DNA of 64,000 nt from Phascolarctos cinereus (taxonomy: Eukaryota; Chordata; Mammalia; Diprotodontia; Phascolarctidae), in the NCBI RefSeq assembly GCF_002099425.1, contig NW_018343990.1, forward strand, positions 1,054,001-1,118,000, read 5' to 3'. Position 1 is the first letter of the stretch; each line of letters opens with the position of its first letter. The position numbers were made by a program, and so were the translations under genes. The notes below the pieces were generated by a model. It did not search any database. It saw only the letters and a list, made by a program, of their open reading frames with translations, and was not told the origin of the DNA. Positions 56,496 through 64,000 of this stretch are shown here, piece by piece.

Positions 56496-56894
56496 CCTCA
56501 AAGGAGATCAGGTAAAGGTACTTCTCAGTAACTTTTCTAGTAGGGTTAATGGGTTTGCACAGAGATGTCCTCATAAATTCAGTAACTTCCTATGAAGATC
56601 AGTGATATGCATTTGTCTGGACTACACATGTTGAGATGCAGTCTATGGCCACTGAACAGAATTCTCATTAAATAATTACTTGAAAAAAATAACATTCATA
56701 TGAGTATAAAAATCATCACCTTACCGTTATCCTCATAGTACTTGTGCAAGAAACTAAAGAAAAGGCAAAATACCTCAACCTATATCAATCTATATCTTCA
56801 CTTTACTCAGATAAAGTACTTTTTTATCATCATAATTAGAAAGCAAGGCTAAGGAACCAAGTCAGCTTGGACTTCACATTTGGGGGATTATTCA

Positions 56895-57000
56895 ATCAAT
56901 CCATCCATCCATTAGTCAAAAACGTTTATTAAGTGACTATTATGTGTCAGGTACTGAGCATAAAAGTGCAAAGAATGAATCCCGACTCTCAAGAAGATAG
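56895..57000 (+). repeat. Old interspersed repeat (same family as 23965)
   Basis: caatcaatccatccatccat, acgtttattaagtgactatt and tgtgtcaggtactgagcata. Confidence 0.55.
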
Positions 57001-57366
57001 TATATTCTGAAATTGCCTACTTCACCATCCTAGTAATATTGTAACTATCCACTAACTTTTTATTGCCTTTTAATTATTTGAAATGGAAGAATGGGCATAA
57101 TATTTGGCCTCTCCCTGACTTGCTTTGAGCCAAAACAAAAAATAAGAGTAACAATGAACCATTGGACTGGATTGAGGAATTAGCTTTCTGTTCCTAGCAG
57201 GGCAGAACCTTCTTGATTGAAGGCTTATTCTTTAAAAAGAAGTGGCACCTTCATTGGCTTTCAGGGTTGGCATAGAACTCAAAATGAAGAAGATATGATG
57301 TTGCCTCCAGTCCTCAGGAGATGGTAAAAAATGGGCTATAGATATTCTACCAAAGAAGTAAAATAA

Positions 57367-57590
57367 TTTTTTTTTGTCAGGTAGTTGTGTTTGACTCTTT
57401 GTGAACCCATTTGGAGTTTTCATAGCAAAGATACTGGAGTGGTTGGCCATTTCCTTCTCCTGCTCATTTTGTAGAAGAGGAACTGAGGCAAACAGGGTTA
57501 ATTGACTTCCCAGGTTCACATAGCTAGTAAGTGTCTGAAGTCAGATTTAAACTCAGATCTTCCTGACACTGAGCCACCAACTATCTCAGA
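57367..57590 (-). repeat. SINE with RTE-like tail
   Basis: tttgactctttgtgaaccca, agatactggagtggttggcc, atttccttctcctgctcatt and agctagtaagtgtctgaagt. Confidence 0.85.
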
Positions 57591-57659
57591 TAATTAATTA
57601 TATATGACCTAATTAGACCAGAAATATATGAAGGATTTGAGATTGAGTAGATTTTAGGA

Positions 57660-57790
57660 ATGGTGGGATTTAGAAGTGGAAGAGGCCTTTGAGATAATCT
57701 ATTACAACCCCTTTATTTTACAGATGAACTGAGTACCAGAGACAATAAGTGAATTGACTAACATCAAATAGGGAATAAGTAGTAGGGTTC
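57660..57790 (-). repeat. MIR-type SINE fragment
   Basis: gaagaggcctttgagataat and cccctttattttacagatga. Confidence 0.6.
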
Positions 57791-58754
57791 TCTTAGTTTT
57801 TCCTTAGCTTCCCCTTCTCTTTGACTTTTCTCTGGTAGTTTCATTAGAGTTTTGATTGGGTTGGGATAGGTCTTATTTGCTAATCTAGTTACACCTTTTT
57901 TGCTGGAATATTTGTCTGCTATAGTTACTGTTAAGTATCATATTCTCATTTATAGAAGCTGTTTTTTTTTTTATGGATTTCCCTATTTGTCTAGCTAGAA
58001 ATTGAGCTGGAAATTTCCCTGAAAATCTATAGCCTCTCAAGTCTTCAAGAACCAGCTTTCAAGCAAAATGGTTAATTCTGGAGGATTCATCCAACCAAGT
58101 ATTCTATCATCTACTGCTTAAAAATCCAATATTATTGGCTGGGAGGAAGAGGTTAAATTTGGCTCCAAATTTTATCTCTGGGGAAATGAAACACAGTGGA
58201 GAAATATTACTTTTCCAGTCATTTTGATTCTGAGGTAGTGAGTAGCTGTGCATAAATATTTTTAGGAACAAGGCATTATGTAGAAGAAATGTGTCCATTT
58301 CATACATGGGAAGAGTCTAAAATGTCAAACAATGCTCCCAGCTAAATGTAGCGGATATGCTCTTTATAAAAAAAAAGTAAGGTGCATATATTAGGAGACA
58401 AATGGTGTAGAAGGCATGCCACAGGAACAATATTATGACTGCCAAAACCAAGTACAAACTCATCATTGTCATACGTGTGGCTTTGTTAGAAGTGGGTTAG
58501 GGCAGGAGGGAAGTGCGAGGATGTAAAGACTAAACAAGCCTACCGGGGTAAGGCAGGGAATTGGAGGAGGTCCAGGCAGCAGATAATAGAGGAGGTAGTC
58601 AAGGCAAGTGGGTGGTCAGTGTCAGGGAGGTGGTGAGAACCCAGTTTGTAGGACTGGAGATAAACTAGGATACTGAGTTGGTTTAAAAAAAAAAGAAAGA
58701 AAGAAAGCATAGATTCAGACATGGGGAACCAATGTGGTTTGGTAGAAAGAATTT

Positions 58755-59555
58755 CACTACATCACTCTCCTTTGCCTTTAAGACAACATACAAATTAGGA
58801 GCTCCCCATTGCTTTTAAGATAACATACAAATTACCCTTTTTGGCATGTAAAACTCTTCACAATCTAGCTTCAATTTATCTTTCCATACCACTTACACAT
58901 TACTTATCAACTAGGTGGCACAGTGAATAAAGTGATGGATGGGGACTCAGGAAGACCTAAATTTAAATTTGGCCTCAGACACTTACTAGCTGTGTAACCC
59001 TTGGTAAGTCCCTTAAACTCTGACTGCCTCAGTTTCCTCAACTATAAAATGGGTATAATGGCACCTACCTTCCAGAGTTCCTCTGATGATGAAATGTGAT
59101 AATTAGAAAGCACTTAGCACAATGGTTGGCAGACAGTAGGTGCTACATAAATGCTTATTCCTTTCCCTTCCTCCTTTCCCTCCCAGCCAACTACTCTATA
59201 CTCTAGCCAAAATGGCCTGCTGCTGTTATTCATGTACAATATTCCAGATCCCACATACACTTTTGCTCTACCCTTTCACCTCCACCCTAGCTCCCTTCAA
59301 GGCTAAGTTCAAGTGTTCCCTACTACAAGAAACCTTTCCTGACTCTCCTGGCCTGGTTGTTCATGCTCTCCTCAAATTATTTTGTATTTATATGCTGTAT
59401 ATTTTGTATTTATATGCATGCATGTTGTTTTTTCCTTTAGAATGTAAGCTCCTTGAGGACAGGACTTAACATTTTTTTTGTATCCCTAGCACCTAGAATA
59501 TTGTGCTAATAAATTTGGCCTCAGATACCTAATAAATGCTTATTGAATTAAATTA
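58755..59555 (+). repeat. L2 LINE 3' region split by a SINE
   Basis: The left part (58755-58902) has aactcttcacaatctagctt and tttccataccacttacacat. The right part (59164-59555) resumes with cctcccagccaactactcta, ttcaagtgttccctactaca, agaaacctttcctgactctc, aatgtaagctccttgaggac and aataaatgcttattgaatta. A short near-repeat (gacaacatacaaatta, then gataacatacaaatta) lies at 58782-58836. Confidence 0.85.
58903..59163 (+). repeat. MIR-type CORE-SINE inside the L2
   Basis: tcaactaggtggcacagtga, tttggcctcagacacttact, tgcctcagtttcctcaacta, ggcacctaccttccagagtt and aggtgctacataaatgctta. Full length. Confidence 0.88.
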
Positions 59556-59559
59556 AGAG

Positions 59560-59690
59560 CTCTAGATATAAAGTCAGATCCTTCCTTTGTTACTTATTAG
59601 GATGTGACCTAAAGCAAGTCATCTCTGAGATTTAGTCTAATTGTAAAGTGAATAGCTTAGTCTAGGTGATCTCTAAGCACCAGCATGAAA
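59560..59690 (+). repeat. MIR-type SINE, diverged
   Basis: gatgtgacctaaagcaagtc and tagtctaggtgatctctaag. Confidence 0.55.
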
Positions 59691-59944
59691 CCCTGTAAGG
59701 ACAGTTACAAAAGAACAAGGCAAGAGGCCAGTAGCTGGAGCCAGAGTACAAGGTCAGAATGGACTAAAGGTAGGGCTGATTGGTTGCTGCTATGGCCTTA
59801 GGCACTTTCTATTCCTCCTGACTGGAGACAGTATTGGAAGAGAAGCCTAAGCATTGCTGGAGGCAGTGTTGACCATAAGAGTTAGGCTTAAATGACTCTT
59901 TCCTCTTCTGCAGCCTCATGAAGTCTGCGGATCCCTTTCTTACC

Positions 59945-60270
59945 ATAATTTAAAAAAAATAAAACATTTTACTTCTTTTTCTTAAACATTCACTTAAAAA
60001 ATTTTGATTCCAAATTCTTTCTTTCCCTCCATCCTCTCCCTTACCCTTTGAGAAAGTAAGCAATATTATATCTCCTATACATGTGAAGTCATGTAAAATA
60101 TTTTCATATTAGCCATATTGCAAAAAAAAAGCAAGAAAAATAAAGAAAGTGGAAAAATATGCTTCATTCTACACTCTGAGCTCATCAGTTCTCTCTCTGG
60201 AGGGGGGGGATAGTATTTCATCATGAGTCCTTTGGAATTGTCATGGATCATTGTCATTGTTCTGGTTCAG
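59945..60270 (-). repeat. L1 3' UTR fragment
   Basis: ttcactcattctgcac-type ending is absent, but ttttgattccaaattctttc, tacatgtgaagtcatgtaaa, tattagccatattgcaaaaa, tctctctctggagggggggg and tcatggatcattgtcattgt match the L1 3' UTR reverse strand and the copy at 3740-4010. Confidence 0.68.
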
Positions 60271-60689
60271 AATAATTTTTAAAAAACTTCATAATTGAAG
60301 GAAATGCTAAATTTCAGTTAAAGTATAGGGGAAATGGATAGATAGGTAAATAGACAGTCACAAAGGAATGAAACGAGATCCCAGTAACTGGAGCCAGATT
60401 ATAACAGATAGGACTAATAGACTAAATGAAAGAGAGAGAAAAAAATAGAAGGAAGAAATTTAATTTTGGGTATGTTATTTTTTCCCACCTAAGGTTTTGG
60501 ACCCTCTGTAATCTATGGGTCTGTGGACTCCCCAAAGGGGTGCAAGGGCAGAAATCTAAGCAGAGCTTTATAGTTAGAAGCAATATAGTTTATAACACCA
60601 GTATCTGACTCACATCACTATATAGGGCCTTTATTCCCCTACTACATCTAAGAAGCCCTTGGCATTCATGAGTATATTGTAGATGTGCA

Positions 60690-60860
60690 CTTTAGGGGAA
60701 AATCCCTTGAATTGGAGTCCAGGGAGCTAGCTGGCTCTGTTGCTTACCAGATGTGAGACTTGGGGCAAGTTATTAAATACCTCAGGGTCGCAGTTTCTTC
60801 TGTAAAATGGAAGAGATTTAACTAGGTGATCTCAAGACTTTCTCCCATTCCTAAACTTTA
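60690..60860 (+). repeat. MIR-type SINE
   Basis: ttgcttaccagatgtgagac, ggggcaagttattaaatacc and aactaggtgatctcaagact. Confidence 0.7.
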
Positions 60861-60939
60861 ATATCTCCCATACTTTTGGAAATTTTATTTTTAAAATTCT
60901 TAATACAAACACTGAAAAAGAAGAAGGGAAGGAAAGTAA

Positions 60940-61200
60940 ACAAGCATTTAGATAGCACCTACCATATGTCAGGTACAACGCTAGATACTTTTCACAAATT
61001 TTATCTCATTGGTCTTCACAACAAATTTGTGAGGTAGGTGCTGTTACTGTCCAATATTTTACAGTTGAGGAAACTGAGGTAAACAGAAGTTAAGTGACTT
61101 GCCTAGAGTCACATAGTTAGTATCTGAGGCTGTTTTTGAACTCAGGTCTTCCTGATTATAGGCTCAGTGTACTATCCACTGCACCACCTAGATGCCGCAG
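60940..61200 (-). repeat. MIR-type CORE-SINE, near full length
   Basis: caagcatttagatagcacct, ttttacagttgaggaaactg, agtgacttgcctagagtcac, gaactcaggtcttcctgatt and ctgcaccacctagatgccgc. Confidence 0.9.
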
Positions 61201-61439
61201 AAAGAGTATTTTCATACGTTGCAGACAAAGTACCAAAAAGGGACTCTAAAACCTGTGAACCTTTATTTCACACTGTTTTAAAAACATACAACAAATGCTA
61301 CATGCCATCTTACATATCACAACAACTTCTACAATTACTGAACAGGACAGCTGAAACTGTCACTGCTTCCTTCTGAACAGCCTTCTGTCCATTTTAAAAT
61401 GTATTTAAATGATTGTCTTTCTTTTGAGGGGGGAGGGGG

Positions 61440-61740
61440 TTAGCATTATTATTGCTAACCCCTTGACCTTGAGTTCTACTCCAATTAACATAGAGGGAGA
61501 AAGAAGTGAAAAGTCTTTGTAATAAATAAGCATAATCAAGCAAAACAAATTTATGCAATGATCATGTTAAAAAAATTGTCTCTTTTGCATCTATCACCTT
61601 TCTGTCAGGAAGCGAATATTAGGCTTCCTCACAGGTCCTCTGTGATCATAGTCGGTCATGGCCTTGATAAAAGTTCTAAAAGCTTTCCTTTTTTTTTCCT
61701 TTACAAGGTCATTACCCCTGAGTAAATTGAGTCTATATAC
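61440..61740 (-). repeat. L1 3' UTR fragment
   Basis: Reverse-strand words cttcctgacagaaaggtgat, ttgttttgcttgattatgct and tatcaaggccatgaccgact match the L1 3' UTR order seen at 36575-36945. The 90-codon open frame over it (61594-61866) is therefore not a gene. Confidence 0.55.
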
Positions 61741-62524
61741 TTCTATTTCTAGTTTAAGGTAATCAAAAAGCCTACTGATGGGAGATATATACCAATTCTT
61801 TCTATGTTCCTTGCCAGATCTTAACAAAATGGTGATGCAACCAAAGTTTGCTTTATAAATCTCCAAACTCTGCAGGAACCCATCAAGTGTTTCTCAGTTG
61901 GATTCCTGGGGAGAGCTAACTTTATTAGTCATTCACAACTTCAACTCAATGCTTTTTTACCAGACCACATGAAACTGAGATAGCTTTAATGATTAGATGT
62001 TTTAGAAGAAGCTAGGGTGATAATTTTGGAACTTTGGGGTAAGACTTTGGATGAGAGTTGGGGAAATAGAGGAAATGAGTAGGCAGGTGTAGAAAGGACT
62101 TCACTTGCTTTGCCATTTTGTCTGGGGTCTTGGTAGTGATTGGTAGGTCCCTGAAAAGCATCTCTGAAGTGACTTTGGCCCATGTAGACTATTCTTGTGT
62201 GTCAATTCCTGAATTTGGGTGCCATGACTTTGGGAGGTAATAAACTTAAGCCTGCTCTAGTCCATCTTGGCCTTCCCAGTCCAGGCTAATCTTATTTCTT
62301 CCATTCTGGCTTCTGCTAGGTCCCCTACCCCTCTTGGAGGAGGGAGACAGAAACAAAAAGAAGAAGAGGAGAAAATGAGACCATGACATGCTCCTAGGAG
62401 GGAGGTAGGTCAGACTCCTACTCATATGATGCTTGCCCCCTTGATGTCTCTATTTTTACTTCTCTTTGTTATAGATATTTCTGTCTTACTTTACTAGATG
62501 ATCCTATGATTTAAAAGAGGAAAG

Positions 62525-62665
62525 AAGCTTGGAAATTAATCCCTCATCTTACATAAAATTAACCACAGAGTTAGAAAAGAAAGCATTTGTCCAAAACTTT
62601 TAGAGTTGCGGAGCCAGTATTGGAATTCAAATCTTCTGACTCTAAATTCAATACTTATGCCAGAA
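62525..62665 (-). repeat. MIR-type SINE, diverged
   Basis: cctcatcttacataaaatta, gcatttgtccaaaacttt and ttggaattcaaatcttctga. Confidence 0.5.
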
Positions 62666-63804
62666 GCATTATGAGAAACTATGTCCAACTTTTTGCTTTA
62701 CTCCTTTAAGAAAATCTCCAAACTCCGTTTTAACTGATGCTATTGCTTACGCAGTAAAGACCATGACCTGCAATGTGGGGCAAGTTTGTTTCTTGAATCA
62801 AATTAGCGTTGAACACATAAATAAATAAATTGTTATGCACACTCCACAAAGCAGTACGATACTTTGGGTAAGCTGGAAATCCAGTTGAAAGATGCAAGAG
62901 GATGGGAAAAAAGTGAAATGTTGGAGATGAGCCAGAGCAAGGGAGGCTATTTGGAAAAAAAATAGTTTCGTCAAGTTTAAAAATGTTCTGGCTTTGAAGG
63001 TATCGCTCTACGAGAGATGTAGCCATGACCATTGATAACCTGTTTGTGGATTTGATTTTTGTCCAGGGAAGTTGAGCATAAGTACCCTAGTGCTATATGC
63101 TTGTTTTCTCACTGAGGATAGTTGAGTGAGTCACAGCTATTGTAGACATGAGTGCTTTAAACTTGGCCTACACTTGGGACGTGGAGAGATGAAAAGAAAA
63201 AAAAAGACCCAAGCTGACAGAAGGAATATACATAGAAAGTGGACTTGGGTCCCTGTGGAACAATTAACTTTAGGTTCCCACACAACTCTCCAGGAACCCT
63301 CATGGCCCCAGAGATGGCAGCTATGAATCAGCAGCCCCAGAAATGGTAGATGGCAGAGATTTAGGGGCAGAACCATATAGCTCAGTAAATGGCATAAGGG
63401 GCATTGATGGCATGTAAAAATTCTTGAATCTAACCCAAAGAAAGGAGAAGAGTTCCTGTAACAAGGTACAGTATTAAGAAACAGGGCACTGGTATGGAAA
63501 AATGAATAAACAAACGTGTATCGTGACCTTTACGGTACCTTTGAGTTGTTCAGACTGTGCAGGTCAGATGAGAAGGGGGCTTACTCCCCAGTAATCTCAA
63601 GTGCATTTTCCTTCCAAGAGATCCCTCAAGCACAGGTTGGTTCTCTAAGTCTGGAGGGTTATATTGGACTCTAGCTTGCAGGTGCTGTAAGTCTGGAGAA
63701 TTCTTTGGAAACCCTCAAAAAAGAGTTTTCATAGATAGTTATGCTTTGGAATACAGAAAGTTCTCTCTTATTTTTGTGGGATGAACTTAAGCTATCCTGT
63801 CTTC

Positions 63805-63870
63805 ACCAAGAATGACAGAATCAGCTGAAAGTGACCTCGAAGACCATCTATCTACTCCAATCGATTTCTC
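63805..63870 (-). repeat. MIR-type SINE fragment
   Basis: agtgacctcgaagaccatct and atctactccaatcgatttct resemble the ccatctagtccaacc stretch of this family. It lies just before the last SINE. Confidence 0.45.
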
Positions 63871-63885
63871 AACGGTAATGCTCTG

Positions 63886-64000
63886 GGGCAGCTAGGTTAC
63901 AGAGTGAATAGAGCACCAGCCCTGGAGTCGGAGGACCTGAGTTCAAATCTGGCCTCAGACACTTAACACATACTAGATGTGTGACTCTGGGCAAGTCACT
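63886..64000 (+). repeat. CORE-SINE cut by the window end
   Basis: ggggcagctaggttacagag, gccctggagtcggaggacct, gagttcaaatctggcctcag and gactctgggcaagtcact. It continues past base 64000. Confidence 0.92.

Larger units (their letters stand above)
1..64000 (-). other. VIPR2: VIPR2 gene body, internal part (exons 5-9 and introns 4-9)
   Basis: Five minus-strand exons encode consecutive pieces of a secretin-family (class B1) receptor. The closest match by memory is VPAC2: KLSLVF, YCIMANF and FLMYLLIGWG follow human VIPR2 more closely than VIPR1, SCTR or GHRHR. VPAC2 sits in the plasma membrane, binds VIP and PACAP and couples mainly to Gs and cAMP. Exon phases chain without conflict (0, 2, 0, 1, 0, 0 going 5' to 3' at the six boundaries). 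The joined exons correspond to about residues 120-293 of the roughly 438-residue human protein. No CpG-rich promoter block is visible, which agrees with the 5' end lying past the right edge. Treating the whole right part as intron 4 is an inference from failing to find exon 4. Confidence 0.9.
21650..64000 (-). other. Probable VIPR2 intron 4 (more than 42 kb, open to the right)
   Basis: I looked on the minus strand for the ectodomain exons (patterns such as CTSDGW, DACGYSDPED and WDNITCW) and found none. The simplest reading is one very long intron. It is filled with SINE, L2, L1, L3 and other repeat fragments, listed separately. Unassigned, apparently unique stretches of more than 300 bases include 24850-25650, 30180-31280, 32340-33410, 33520-34340, 35000-35370, 37195-37900, 41480-42110, 43680-44280, 44720-45560, 45740-46440, 47005-48120, 49210-50020, 51430-52170, 53120-53970, 55330-55860, 57005-57360, 57800-58740 and 62670-63800. 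Confidence 0.55.

Noticed and set aside
59140-59469. 109-codon + strand open frame
   Set aside because: It lies in L2 sequence (agaaacctttcctgactctc, aatgtaagctccttgaggac).
61594-61866. 90-codon minus-strand frame that first looked protein-like
   Set aside because: Its 3' half overlaps the L1 3' UTR words (cttcctgacagaaaggtgat and following).
1-64000. CRISPR arrays, operons, tRNA or rRNA genes, CpG island promoter
   Set aside because: No such pattern was seen. tRNA-like words belong to SINE heads, and no CpG-rich block is present.
1-64000. Endogenous retrovirus or LTR element
   Set aside because: No paired LTRs, primer-binding site or gag/pol/env-like frames were recognised. Decayed solo LTRs cannot be excluded by eye.

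Overview
The window is vertebrate nuclear DNA, almost certainly from a marsupial. It is AT-rich and intron-dominated. It is crowded with tRNA-derived CORE-SINEs whose head reads ggcagctaggtggc, with RTE-tailed SINEs, with L2, L3/CR1 and L1 fragments, and with small hAT-type elements. No bacterial, viral or organellar gene organisation is present.

One gene was recognised: the class B G-protein-coupled receptor VIPR2 (VPAC2, receptor for VIP and PACAP), on the minus strand. Five consecutive internal exons are readable with clean GT-AG boundaries and matching phases. By the human layout they are exon 5 (21552-21649, TM1), exon 6 (13258-13399, ICL1/TM2/ECL1), exon 7 (7193-7343, TM3/ICL2/start of TM4), exon 8 (4182-4242, TM4) and exon 9 (1156-1225, ECL2 cysteine/TM5). 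Together they give 522 bp, or 174 codons, about 40 percent of the receptor. The promoter, signal peptide, hormone-binding ectodomain (exons 1-4) and the C-terminal exons (10 onward) were not found. They probably lie beyond the right and left ends respectively.

Layout: 1-1155 is part of intron 9; 1226-4181 intron 8; 4243-7192 intron 7; 7344-13257 intron 6; 13400-21551 intron 5; and 21650-64000 appears to be more than 42 kb of intron 4. The introns hold nested retroelements, a 7SL RNA-derived retrocopy with target-site duplications, a foldback MITE, an internally interrupted hAT-like element, a Dong/R4-like LINE piece, long pyrimidine tracts and several perfect palindromes.

I found no new multi-gene system. 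The points most worth checking are a (TC)n microsatellite that has become the polypyrimidine tract of the exon 9 acceptor, direct repeats flanking exon 5, an extra N-glycosylation sequon in ECL1, and the palindromes. All family calls come from reading the sequence against remembered consensus sequences. Repeat boundaries are approximate, usually within 10-30 bases.
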